NCBI GenBank assembly: GCA_038217425.1
Contig: JBBQPM010000025.1
Coordinates: 1 to 52,141, forward strand
DNA: 52,141 nucleotides
Direction of reading: 5' to 3'
Source: JAIEPT01 sp038217425
GTDB lineage: Bacteria; Planctomycetota; Planctomycetia; Gemmatales; Gemmataceae
The position numbers and the translations under genes were made by a program. The stretch's first letter is position 1, and every line of letters begins with the position of its first letter. The notes under the pieces were generated by a model. It was not told where the DNA came from and searched no databases. It worked only from the letters and a program-made list of their open reading frames with translations. Of this stretch, positions 1 through 9,643 are shown piece by piece.

Positions 1-165
1 CATGCAATACTGATCGAAGTGCAGTTTGCGATTCTTGGCGACGTCGCGTTTGCAACCGTCGTCGTGGAGGCGTTCCAATAGGGGGCCGAGTTGGTCGAAG
101 TATTTGAGGCCGCGAATATCTTTTTCGCGGATCTTGGGTTCTGGGGTGGGGGTAACCGGCTCCAT
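1..165 (-). CDS. IS4-type transposase, N-terminal fragment (runs off the window)
   Basis: Read leftward from an ATG at 165, an open frame of 55 codons continues past the window edge. The fragment contains the stretches LKYFDQLGPLLERLHDDG and KLHFDQYCM. These resemble the N-terminus of DDE (IS4-family) transposases that are abundant in planctomycetes, where a similar RNRQLHFDQYC-type segment precedes the catalytic region. The DDE residues lie outside the window, so activity cannot be judged. No clear Shine-Dalgarno sequence precedes the ATG. No terminal inverted repeat could be assigned, and the palindromic element at 269-456 is probably not the IS end because a second copy at 42910 has no transposase beside it. 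The assignment rests on remembered family resemblance only. Confidence 0.6.
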   Translation of the reverse strand, partial: MEPVTPTPEPKIREKDIRGLKYFDQLGPLLERLHDDGCKRDVAKNRKLHFDQYCM

Positions 166-268
166 GAACAATAAGATGCGCGATTGTCGTCGGGAGCGCA
201 ATACTGTACATTTATATTTCAATGGCGCAAATAGCGTGCCGAACAGGATTGCGTCAGGCGTGATTCTA

Positions 269-456
269 TTCGGCCTGAAAGGGCGTCTCTTACAGCCCAG
301 GCCGTGAGGCCTGGGTACGTCGACGTCTGTGGTCGGCCCTGTCAGGGCCGCTCGAATGAACGCGGCTGCCGAGCGGCCCTTACAGGGCCGATCTAAGCGT
401 TACATCTTACCCAGGCCTGACGGCCTGGGCTATAAGAGACGACCTTACAGGCCGAA
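269..456. repeat. 188-bp nested palindromic element, copy 1
   Basis: This intergenic stretch is an imperfect palindrome built from smaller palindromes. The outer arms contain CGGCCTGAAAGGGCGTCTC and its approximate complement near 438-455. Next inside are GCCCAGGCCGTGAGGCCTGGG and CCCAGGCCTGACGGCCTGGGC. The centre contains CGGCCCTGTCAGGGCCGCTCG and GAGCGGCCCTTACAGGGCCG. A clearly related element with the same order of blocks lies at 42910-43096. The flank just after each copy also shares an AGTRGCGCTGTC-like string. No ORF in it looks real. Confidence 0.8.
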
Positions 457-539
457 CTTCAAAACGCCCCATTTAGAACTACGCAACTTTCGCAGTCTGA
501 AAATTAGCCTTACCCAATTTTAAAAGTGGCGCTGTCGAA

Positions 540-1277
540 TTAGTGCGGAGTGGTTTTTCCTCCAGGTGCATCTAAAGTCTGTCGCCAGCGTGGCGGCATG
601 CCTTTGAATGCCTCGAGATAACTACTTTCCAGCGGCACGTTTACGTAAAAGTCCGGCTGCAGAAACAACGGCATGTCAATCAATGCTCGACCCACGGCTG
701 TCGGTTCGACGTAAGCCCTCTTGGGGGAACCGGCGGAATAGGCGGCCAAGGTGAGCGGTTCCTGCGCGGGCAACTCGAAAGGTTCGTCGCAAAACTCGGC
801 CCAAACGGCGCCATGAATCCCGTTTGGATCGCGGGGGCCCGGCGGAAAAAGGTCGATCAACAATAGGTAACCGCGATAAAGGGCTTCGACCGCTTTGTCA
901 ATCAACATACGCATCCGCCGCTGGGACGACTTGTTCCCGGGCGAAAGGATCTCGATCAACGCCACAATTCGGTCGTTGCTAACGTGCCGAATGACGAGGG
1001 TTCGGCGTTTGAGAACATAATGATCCATCTCGGCCTGAGCCGAGATGCGCATCTTCGGCGCGACCACACCGACTGCGCCGAAGTCGGCCGAAGAATCGTC
1101 GGTCGATTGCAGAGTCAGCACGTCTGGACCCATCGTTCCCGCCACCTGTTCCGCCTGGGCGTAATAGGTAGGGGGCAGAATGCCGCCGTTGAGTACCTTT
1201 CGGATTTCCGCAATCCAAGCGAGGTGGAAATCGTGCCACGTTCCCGCGGAAACGCGTGTCCAATCATGAATCGGCAT
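540..1277 (-). CDS. DUF4058 family protein
   Basis: The 245-residue product begins MPIHDWTRVSAGTWHDFHLA and continues with WIAEIRKVLNGGILPPTYYAQAEQ. This is the hallmark N-terminus of DUF4058, a family of unknown function common in planctomycetes and cyanobacteria. The middle part (ILSPGNKS near residue 111) resembles the core of restriction-like nuclease folds sometimes proposed for such families, but no catalytic role is claimed. GAGGA lies 6 bases before the ATG. It is the last gene of a leftward run starting with exbB at 4460, 16 bases after the preceding small gene, so it is probably co-transcribed. The length is usual for the family. The family assignment is firm; the function is unknown. 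Confidence 0.85.
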   Translation of the reverse strand: MPIHDWTRVSAGTWHDFHLAWIAEIRKVLNGGILPPTYYAQAEQVAGTMGPDVLTLQSTDDSSADFGAVGVVAPKMRISAQAEMDHYVLKRRTLVIRHVSNDRIVALIEILSPGNKSSQRRMRMLIDKAVEALYRGYLLLIDLFPPGPRDPNGIHGAVWAEFCDEPFELPAQEPLTLAAYSAGSPKRAYVEPTAVGRALIDMPLFLQPDFYVNVPLESSYLEAFKGMPPRWRQTLDAPGGKTTPH

Positions 1278-1293
1278 AGCGATTCCTCGGCAA

Positions 1294-1482
1294 TTAGGCC
1301 GCGTAGTGGCACGGCACCGACTTGATCGCGGAGATCACCTCGTCGTCGGACATCTCGTCCGCGCTGCCGGCGAAGCTCGTGTCGCGCTGGTTCATCAAGA
1401 TCGCCTGGCTGCTCTGGGCGTTGCCGCGCAGGGCGTCGATCAGCTTTTGACGTTCCGTGTCGTTTAATGGCCTGAAATCCAC
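1294..1482 (-). CDS. Small protein of unknown function (62 aa)
   Basis: The frame is open from an ATG at 1515, which would overlap the JAB gene by 8 bases. The better start is GTG at 1482 because AAAGGAG lies 6 bases before it. The product then begins with DFRPLNDTERQKLIDALRG after the initiator and is acidic in its second half (SADEMSDDEVISAIKS). I do not recognise a family. It sits between the JAB metalloprotease and DUF4058 genes with short gaps on both sides, so it is probably translated as part of that operon. It ends in HYAA, so it lacks the C-terminal Gly-Gly expected of a ubiquitin-like JAB substrate. Confidence 0.6.
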   Translation of the reverse strand: MDFRPLNDTERQKLIDALRGNAQSSQAILMNQRDTSFAGSADEMSDDEVISAIKSVPCHYAA

Positions 1483-1507
1483 GGCAAACTCCTTTGTGAT
1501 GAACGGA

Positions 1508-2449
1508 TCATGCATTCGCCAATTCGGCGAGAATCAGAAACATGCTGCGATCGAGCGGCCCGACCGGCGGGTCCAGCGCCGTCAGCCCGCGCGGACTCTC
1601 TACATAGTACCGCATCTGGTCCCCTTCAAGCAAGACTTTCAGCGCCGATCCGTCCCCCGGTAGCGGAATTCGCAAGAGCAAGCCCGCTCGACTTTCGTGT
1701 CGCGTCGGCTCCGCCTGAACTCGGGAGAGGAGCTGCATCACGCGGTCGAGACTTTCCGCGTGCCGTTCCAGCACCGGCCAAACTGGATGCAGCGGCTTGG
1801 CCAGGTCGTCCCCCAGCGTGAGTTCCAGCGGCATCTTGCGGTAGCGCAGGTCGCCGTGCGCCAGCGCGTACCAGGAGAACGCGAGCGATCCCAGGATTTG
1901 ACGGTGCGGTTGGGCGGCGACGAGCTGACCGCTGGCGCCCTGGGCGTCGGCGGTGCCAATCGCGAAGACGCCTTCCTGGCCACGCAGGCGCGTCACCCAT
2001 TGCGAATCGCCCTGGAAGTCGCCGGTCGAAGGATGACGCAGCGAACCGGGATGGGTGTGAACAATGCCGACGATGCCGAGGCTTTTGTCTTGTTGCCGTA
2101 AGATTCGGCTGGCGACCGCCTGGGCGGCGGCGTTGAAGCGGACGTGGGTGACGCTCGATTCGCGCTGGGCGCCCGCGGGGAGCGTTGCGAGCACATGAAT
2201 CGCACGAGCTTCGCGACGGCCGAGCAAGACCCAGCCGATCTCTTCGTCGCCGCGCTGCGTTCGGCGATGCTGGGCGAAATCGTCGAACAAGGTTTGACAG
2301 ACGCCGTCGCGGACGGTGAAGCGCTGGATCGATTGATAGACGACGCGCGACGGTTCGGGCGTTTCGAAAGGCGCCGGCGGAGCGGCGCGGAGCGACTCGG
2401 CCCAAAGTTGAACGCGACGCCAACCCGCCTTCCATAGCGACTGCAGCAT
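1508..2449 (-). CDS. JAB/JAMM domain metalloprotease-like protein
   Basis: The 313-residue protein carries a complete JAMM zinc-binding signature. HTHPGSLRHPSTGD places His131, His133, Ser141 and Asp144 in the H-x-H-x7-S-x2-D pattern, and Glu69 or Glu70 in the EEIGWVLLG segment can act as the upstream acid. Proteins with this fold are zinc isopeptidases or peptidases. Bacterial members remove ubiquitin-like tags or process sulfur-carrier proteins. The C-terminal 150 residues are not recognised. No ubiquitin-like, E1 or E2 gene is nearby. It lies between two exbD genes upstream and a small gene downstream with gaps under 20 bases, so an operon is likely. GAGGA precedes the ATG by 6 bases. Confidence 0.8.
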   Translation of the reverse strand: MLQSLWKAGWRRVQLWAESLRAAPPAPFETPEPSRVVYQSIQRFTVRDGVCQTLFDDFAQHRRTQRGDEEIGWVLLGRREARAIHVLATLPAGAQRESSVTHVRFNAAAQAVASRILRQQDKSLGIVGIVHTHPGSLRHPSTGDFQGDSQWVTRLRGQEGVFAIGTADAQGASGQLVAAQPHRQILGSLAFSWYALAHGDLRYRKMPLELTLGDDLAKPLHPVWPVLERHAESLDRVMQLLSRVQAEPTRHESRAGLLLRIPLPGDGSALKVLLEGDQMRYYVESPRGLTALDPPVGPLDRSMFLILAELANA

Positions 2450-2465
2450 TGCCCGTCCTCGGGAG

Positions 2466-3143
2466 TTAATCGCGCTTCAGCTCGGGGATGCTGGGAGGCG
2501 TCAGCAGCACGATATTCTTGAAGCCCGCCTTCTTGCATTCGTCATAGATCTTGATGAGCCAACCGTGCTTGAGTTCGCCGTCGGGGTTGTCGATCTTGAC
2601 GTTGGTGGTGCTAAACTCCTTCTCCTTGACCTTCTTCTCCAGGTACTTGAGCAGGACGCTCATCGCCTTGGGGGCGGCCGTCTGCTCGTCGGTCAGGATC
2701 TCGCCGGCGGCGTTGGCCTTGGTGATCGCCTTGAGCATGCACGGTTCGCCGTCCTTGTTCTCGCCGTAAAGCTGCTTTCGCTGGTCGTCGATAGCTTTCC
2801 TTTGCCCAGGGGGGAGCTTTTCGTAGTCTGCGGGCGGCGGCGGCACGCCCTTGACGAACAACTCCAGCGACTCGGCGAGATCGGGATCGTGGTTCGGGAT
2901 CGCGTCCTTGTCTTGTTCCACCGGTACGTTCGAGCGGATTGCCGACTTACGCACCTGGTCGGCGAGTTTGCCGGCGTACGACGTTTCGATCAACGTTTGC
3001 GTTTCCGGCCCGTCGCTGGGGGGCGGGGAATACGACATGATGAAGAACGCCAGCAACTGGAACGACATATCCAGCATGGGCGTCACCACCAGGCTGAGCT
3101 GCACGCCTGGGCCGTCGTCGGTGTGTTTGCGATGGCGCGACAT
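2466..3143 (-). CDS. ExbD/TolR-like biopolymer transport protein (long form)
   Basis: The product has 225 residues. A short basic cytoplasmic start is followed by a single membrane segment (about residues 15-38) containing TPMLDMSFQLLAFF. Asp25 matches the conserved membrane acid that carries protons in ExbD/TolR. The rest is a periplasmic domain. It is longer than the usual 130-150 residues because of an inserted charged stretch at about 85-150 (rich in Lys, Glu and Pro). The C-terminal part resembles the normal ExbD fold (NIVLLTPPSIPEL). It is 3 bases downstream of a second exbD and follows exbB, so the three probably form one proton-driven complex spanning the cell envelope. Confidence 0.85.
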   Translation of the reverse strand: MSRHRKHTDDGPGVQLSLVVTPMLDMSFQLLAFFIMSYSPPPSDGPETQTLIETSYAGKLADQVRKSAIRSNVPVEQDKDAIPNHDPDLAESLELFVKGVPPPPADYEKLPPGQRKAIDDQRKQLYGENKDGEPCMLKAITKANAAGEILTDEQTAAPKAMSVLLKYLEKKVKEKEFSTTNVKIDNPDGELKHGWLIKIYDECKKAGFKNIVLLTPPSIPELKRD

Positions 3144-3146
3144 GGC

Positions 3147-3611
3147 TTAGTTCCTCTTCTCGGGCGTCAGGACGCGGATTTGCCAGTTGACGTAACCTGC
3201 GAGCCGGCAGGCGTCGAGTACTTTTTGCACGTCGCGGAATCGAGCGTGCTTGTCGGCCCGCAACACGACGACGATTTCTTTGGGCGTCAGATCCTTGAAC
3301 GTCGCCTTCATGTCATCGAGCTTGGACTGAACGTTGGCCTTGATCTGGCCGACGGTCTTCAGATTGAACCCTTTATCAAGCCCCACTAAATCGCCGGAGG
3401 CGTTGAGCGTGATGAAGATGTTGCGGAACTTGGCATTGTCTTCGGGTTCCTTGGTGATGCCGCTCTGGGCGACGGGGAGAGCGACCTCGGAGCTGCTTTG
3501 CTCCATCTTCACGAAGCTGATGGAGATCATGAAAAACATGATGAGCTGGAGCACGAGGTCCAGGAGCGGCGTCAGATTGACGTCTGTATCCGGATCGGAG
3601 CTGGCGGACAT
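3147..3611 (-). CDS. ExbD/TolR-like biopolymer transport protein
   Basis: This 154-residue protein has the standard ExbD/TolR build. A short cytoplasmic start leads into VNLTPLLDLVLQLIMFFMIS, a single membrane helix with the conserved proton-carrying acid at Asp18. A periplasmic domain follows, ending in IVVVLRADKHARFRDVQKVL, which matches the typical C-terminal ExbD strand and helix. The family uses proton flow through an ExbB/TolQ pentamer to move a partner across the envelope. The gene lies 12 bases after exbB and 3 bases before the longer exbD. Its cargo or outer-membrane partner is not visible in the window. Confidence 0.9.
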   Translation of the reverse strand: MSASSDPDTDVNLTPLLDLVLQLIMFFMISISFVKMEQSSSEVALPVAQSGITKEPEDNAKFRNIFITLNASGDLVGLDKGFNLKTVGQIKANVQSKLDDMKATFKDLTPKEIVVVLRADKHARFRDVQKVLDACRLAGYVNWQIRVLTPEKRN

Positions 3612-3623
3612 TTGGGTTTCTCC

Positions 3624-4460
3624 TTAGCGGCGCTGAACGCCGGTCGCGGCAGTGCCCGGCCCGGCAGTAGCAGGGGCGGCGTCCGGCTTCTTCGAATTGT
3701 GGTACATCTGCGTCAACAAGTCGTCCGCCAAGTTCCCCGTGTTGTGCGAGATGATCGTCAGACGGTTCTTGAAAAACGAAAAGAAGAAGATGGCAGGCAC
3801 GGACAAACCGATGCCGACCAGCGTCACGACCAGGGCGTGCGAGATGTGGCCCGCGAGCTTGGGAACGTCGACGTTCTTGGCGGACCCGAGTTCCTTGAAG
3901 GCGCCGATCATACCGACGACGGTGCCGACGAGTCCGAGCAGGGGGCCGGTGGTGCCGATGACGCCGAGGTAGGTCACCAGCTGTTCCTTGGAGGCCTTGA
4001 CGGTGTCGACCTGGTTGAACATCGCCTCGCGGGCGTCCTCGATGCCGTATTGCAGACGTCCCATGCCGCCGGTGAGCACCTGGGCGAGGAATGAGGAATC
4101 GGTCTTACACATTTCGTAGGCTTGTTTGAGTTGCTTGCGATTGATGGCGTTGGTGAATTCTTCGACGAAGACGGGGTTGACGGCGTCGGACATACGTAGG
4201 TCCATGGAGAGGAAGACGACGAGCATGACGATGCCGATGGACATGAGCAAGAAGATAATGCCGAAGAAGGCGCCGATGGAGCGGAGGAAGAACCAGCCGA
4301 CCCATTCCTCTTCGGCGGGGGTGGCTTCGGGGGGCTTGGGCGTCTCCTGGGCGAAGCCCAGCGTCGGAAGCGCCGCGACCAGGAACAGAGCGGCGCCGGC
4401 AAACAGCGCGAACAGAACCAACGAACGGGTTTGGCCACGCAGTGCGAACCAAAGACTCAT
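3624..4460 (-). CDS. MotA/TolQ/ExbB proton channel family protein
   Basis: The 278-residue protein starts with a signal-like hydrophobic segment (about 15-37, ending LGFAQ) and an acidic linker. A membrane helix follows at about 55-85, then a cytoplasmic helical region, then two further helices containing GVIGTTGPLLGLVGTVVGMI (about 165-190) and HALVVTLVGIGLSVPAIFFF (about 210-235). This is the typical TolQ/ExbB proton-channel signature. The N-terminal extra segment is often seen in planctomycete and Bacteroidetes versions. It heads the leftward operon with two exbD genes. AGGAACG precedes the ATG. The complex probably energises an envelope process, but the partner is unknown. Confidence 0.9.
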   Translation of the reverse strand: MSLWFALRGQTRSLVLFALFAGAALFLVAALPTLGFAQETPKPPEATPAEEEWVGWFFLRSIGAFFGIIFLLMSIGIVMLVVFLSMDLRMSDAVNPVFVEEFTNAINRKQLKQAYEMCKTDSSFLAQVLTGGMGRLQYGIEDAREAMFNQVDTVKASKEQLVTYLGVIGTTGPLLGLVGTVVGMIGAFKELGSAKNVDVPKLAGHISHALVVTLVGIGLSVPAIFFFSFFKNRLTIISHNTGNLADDLLTQMYHNSKKPDAAPATAGPGTAATGVQRR

Positions 4461-5136
4461 GATGCGTTCCTGAAAAAAGATCCGCGAAAAAAAGCGAAGG
4501 AAAGGGGCTTTCTGTCAATTTAACGAAAAGTAAAGGAAAGGAAATCCTGCCGCCGGGGCCAGGCGGAAGAATTGTTCGCGTCGCACCCGGTTCCCCACCC
4601 TGTGCCGAGCACCGACTTCACTCATTTTGCCTGGAGGGGACGGCTCAAGTCAAGAAGATTCCGCGCGGCATCAAGATTCGCTGGGAAACGCGCGGCACAA
4701 TCGGCGCCATCGGCACACGGCGCTTCATTCCGCGCCGGAAGCGTCGGCGGCGAATTTTGCGTCAATCGTCGCTGACGCTTCCGGCGCGGAAATGCAAACG
4801 CCTAGAGCACGTAAAATTTCTCACGGGAAGAAATTCTCGAAACTTTAACGGCCGCGCTGGACGAGGCCGCGTAGAATCTTAGAATACTAATCTTGTTTCC
4901 GCGGAGCAGTTTGCGTGGAAACGAGGGGGCCGGCAGGCTTCGCTATTGCACTGGAACTTTCCTTGGCCGGGTTCGGTCTTCCCCAGGGCGAACCCTGCGA
5001 CAACCCAGCAGTCAACCACCATCTGGATACGCCATCTGGCATCGGAAATTGGGATTCCGACGCCCAGTGCGTTCCGCTTTTTTGAGGGGCGTACGTTCGG
5101 GAAGCGATTATCTCCCGGGCGGCCGTCGGATTTCCT
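4461..5136. other. 676-bp gene-free divergent region with a 21-bp inverted repeat
   Basis: This region separates the exbB start (leftward) from fusA (rightward), so it should hold both promoters, but no confident -35/-10 pair was found. At 4728-4748 and 4771-4791 two 21-base arms can pair (TTCCGCGCCGGAAGCGTCGGC against GCTGACGCTTCCGGCGCGGAA) around a 22-base loop. The arm resembles the CCGGAAGCGTAAGC hairpin at 46324-46391, suggesting a dispersed repeat family. Short ORFs here look like chance. Confidence 0.6.
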
Positions 5137-7302
5137 ATGCTCGAGAGAGTTCGCAATATCGGCATCATGGCGCACGTCGACGCGGGTAAAACCACCACGA
5201 CCGAGCGCATCCTGTATTACAGCGGTACCAAGCACAAGGTCGGCGACGTCGACGACGGCGATACCACCACCGACTTCGATCCGCTCGAACGGCAAAAAGG
5301 CATCACCATCAATTCCGCCGCCGTCTCCATCGACTGGGCCGACCGCGCCGGCAACGATATCGCCATCAACATCATCGACACCCCCGGCCACGTCGATTTC
5401 ACGGCCGAGGTCGAACGCTCCCTGCGCGTCCTCGACGGCGCGGTCGGCGTCTTCTGCGCCAAGGGCGGCGTCGAAGTCCAGTCCGAGACCGTTTGGCGGC
5501 AAGCCACCAAGTACAAAGTTCCGCGCGTCGCCTACGTCAACAAGCTCGACCGCATGGGCGCCAACTTCTGGGGCTGCGTCGAGCAGATGAAGACCAAGCT
5601 CTTCGCCAACCCGTGCGTCGTCACCATCCCCGCGGGGCAGGACGATAAGCTCGAAGGCATTATCGACCTCATCAACATGCAGCTCGTCACGCGCGACATG
5701 ACGGATACGAGCCATCGTAAGTTCTTCGTGACCGACGTACCGGAGAAGTATCTCGAAGAGGCCAAGAAACGCCGCGAACAGATGCTCGACACGGTGTCGG
5801 CTGCGTCCGACGAGATCACCGAAGCGATTCTCGAAGGCAAGGACGTCACCGTCGATCAGATCCGCGCCGCGCTGCGCAAGGGGACGCTCGACAACACGTT
5901 TACGCCGGTCCATTGCGGCAGCAGCAAGATGTTTCACGGCGTGCAGCAATTGCTGGATCTCGTGGTCGATTGCTTGCCCAGCCCGAAGGAACGCCCGCCG
6001 GTCGCGGGGTTGCATCCCAAGACCAAAGAAGTCCACATGCGCAAGCCCGAACCGACCGAGCCGATGAGCGCCTTGGCCTTCAAGACGGTCGCCGAGACCA
6101 ATGGCGATCTCGTGTATATTCGCGTTTACTCGGGCGAACTCAAGCCGGGCGAAACGTACACGAACACGACGACCGGCAAGAAGGAACGCATCGCCCGCTT
6201 CTACCGCATGATGGGCGACAAGCGCATCAACCTCGACAAGGCCGGCCCCGGCGACATCGTCGCCGCCATGGGCCTCGCCGACACCTTCACCGGCAACACC
6301 CTGAGCGATCCGGACAAGCCGGTCGCGCTCGAGGCGATTCAGTTCCCCAAGCCCGTCATCGCCCAGGCGCTCAGCTTCAGCAAGACGCTCGACGCCGGCA
6401 AGGTCGGCGAGTCGCTCAACCGCCTGGTGCGCGACGATCCCACGCTGAAGACCCACACCGATGAGGAGACCAAGGAAGCGATCCTTTCCGGCATGGGCGA
6501 GTTGCATCTCGAAATCTCGATCGAGAAGCTCAAACGCGCGATCGGCGTGCCGCAGGACAACACCGAACTCATCAAGCTCGGCAAACCGCGCGTGGCGTAC
6601 CGTCAGTGCCTCAACAAGATGGTCGACTTCGAGCACAAGTTCGCCAAGCAGACGGGCGGCCGCGGCAAGTACGCCGTCATCGTCGTCAAGTACACGCCGC
6701 TCACCCCGCAAATGATCGAGGAGAAGATCGCGGAGATCGAGGAGCTCAAGGATCCGAAGATCAAGCCCGATCCGAACAATATCTACTTCGTCGACAACAT
6801 CAAGCAGGGCTCGATTCCCAAGGAATTCATCCCCAGCGTCGAGGACGGCCTGCGCGAGGCGGTCAAGAAGGGGTACAAGTATCCGTTCCCGTTCGTCGAT
6901 CTGGAGTTCGAGCTTCACTTCGGCAAGTTCCACGACGTCGATTCGTCGCAGGACGCGTTCTACCTGTGCGCCCTGGAAGCGTTCCGCGAAGCCGAGCAAA
7001 AGGCGGGCGTGACGCTGCTCGAGCCGATCATGAAGGTGGTGGCGATTTCGCCCAAGGAGTATCATGGCCAGATCGTCGGCAACATCATCAGCCGGCGCGG
7101 CATCATCGAAGACACGGCCGAGGACAAAGGCGTGGCCCAGGTGACCGCGAAGGTGCCGCTCGCGAATCTCTTCGGCTACACCAGCGATCTGCGTAGCGCG
7201 ACGAAGGGACAAGGGAGCTTCAGCATGGAGTTCAGCCACTACGCCCGCGTCTCCGCGGAACTCGCCGACCTGCCGGCCAGCGTGGTGGTGCGAACGAAGT
7301 AA
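5137..7302 (+). CDS. fusA: Elongation factor G
   Basis: The 721-residue GTPase drives ribosome translocation. All GTP-binding motifs are present: AHVDAGKTT (12-20), RQKGITI (52-58, switch I), DTPGHVDF (81-88) and NKLDRMGANF (135-144). Domain II, the domain III motif GMGELHLEI and domain IV follow. The C-terminus keeps YTSDLRSATKGQGSFSMEFSHY, the usual domain V ending. Domain IV carries an additional Lys/Glu-rich segment (about 525-550, IEEKIAEIEELKDPKIK) not present in the Escherichia coli protein. Switch I reads DDGDTTTDFDPLERQKG rather than the common AATMDWMEQEQERG, as in the EF-G variants of several planctomycetes and other phyla. The gene is not beside rpsL, rpsG or tuf, so it may be a second copy. 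No strong Shine-Dalgarno precedes the ATG. Confidence 0.92.
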   Translation: MLERVRNIGIMAHVDAGKTTTTERILYYSGTKHKVGDVDDGDTTTDFDPLERQKGITINSAAVSIDWADRAGNDIAINIIDTPGHVDFTAEVERSLRVLDGAVGVFCAKGGVEVQSETVWRQATKYKVPRVAYVNKLDRMGANFWGCVEQMKTKLFANPCVVTIPAGQDDKLEGIIDLINMQLVTRDMTDTSHRKFFVTDVPEKYLEEAKKRREQMLDTVSAASDEITEAILEGKDVTVDQIRAALRKGTLDNTFTPVHCGSSKMFHGVQQLLDLVVDCLPSPKERPPVAGLHPKTKEVHMRKPEPTEPMSALAFKTVAETNGDLVYIRVYSGELKPGETYTNTTTGKKERIARFYRMMGDKRINLDKAGPGDIVAAMGLADTFTGNTLSDPDKPVALEAIQFPKPVIAQALSFSKTLDAGKVGESLNRLVRDDPTLKTHTDEETKEAILSGMGELHLEISIEKLKRAIGVPQDNTELIKLGKPRVAYRQCLNKMVDFEHKFAKQTGGRGKYAVIVVKYTPLTPQMIEEKIAEIEELKDPKIKPDPNNIYFVDNIKQGSIPKEFIPSVEDGLREAVKKGYKYPFPFVDLEFELHFGKFHDVDSSQDAFYLCALEAFREAEQKAGVTLLEPIMKVVAISPKEYHGQIVGNIISRRGIIEDTAEDKGVAQVTAKVPLANLFGYTSDLRSATKGQGSFSMEFSHYARVSAELADLPASVVVRTK

Positions 7303-7313
7303 GAGCGCTGCGA

Positions 7314-7341
7314 AAGCCCAGGGATGGCTATCCCTGGGCTT
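7314..7341 (+). terminator. Hairpin after fusA (repeat family shared with 9574-9634)
   Basis: A perfect 12-bp stem, AAGCCCAGGGAT/ATCCCTGGGCTT, surrounds the loop GGCT just after the fusA stop. It is not followed by a clear T-run, so termination is plausible but not certain. The same sequence occurs twice more, as an inverted pair, at 9574-9634, so it is also a dispersed repeat. Confidence 0.6.
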
Positions 7342-7370
7342 CATCACGTCACGGCGCGAGGTTCCGCACG

Positions 7371-9317
<1,947 letters not shown>

Positions 9318-9573
9318 GTGAAAACGAAGCGCCGACTTGACTTTCCACCGGCGAACGCCGATATTCAAATTGGAGACTCGGCTTTCGGGGAGAGCTTCGG
9401 CTGGCCGTGAATCGTGGTCTCTTTTTTCATTTCACGAGCGAATTATCGCGGATACTGAGCGCACGCAGCAAACCATCGTTGAATTAACTGCCGTCGCGTT
9501 CCAAAATCTCGACTTCATGCACTTGCAGGTAGTTTTGAAGCAACTTCCAATGTGCACTGCATGATGTCGGGCG

Positions 9574-9634
9574 AAAGCCCAGGGATGGCTATCCCTGGGA
9601 GCCGAATTCCCAGGGATAGCCATCCCTGGGCTTT
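9574..9634 (-). repeat. Inverted pair of the AAGCCCAGGGATGGC hairpin repeat
   Basis: Two 27-base arms (9574-9600 and 9608-9634) are perfect complements across a 7-base loop, and each arm is itself able to fold (CCCAGGGAT...ATCCCTGGG). The unit matches the hairpin after fusA at 7314-7341. It lies 9 bases beyond the stop of the leftward aminotransferase gene and may end its transcript. The rest of the 326-bp gap between 9318 and 9643 holds nothing recognisable. Confidence 0.75.
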
Positions 9635-9643
9635 CAAAGAACA

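Noticed and set aside
329..523. Short ORFs within the palindromic elements
   Set aside because: The frames arise from the palindromic repeat itself, have no ribosome site and do not match between the two copies.
1294..2449. A ubiquitin-like conjugation system built on the JAB protein and the small protein after it
   Set aside because: The small protein lacks a C-terminal Gly-Gly and a beta-grasp pattern, and no E1 or E2 homologue is present in the window.
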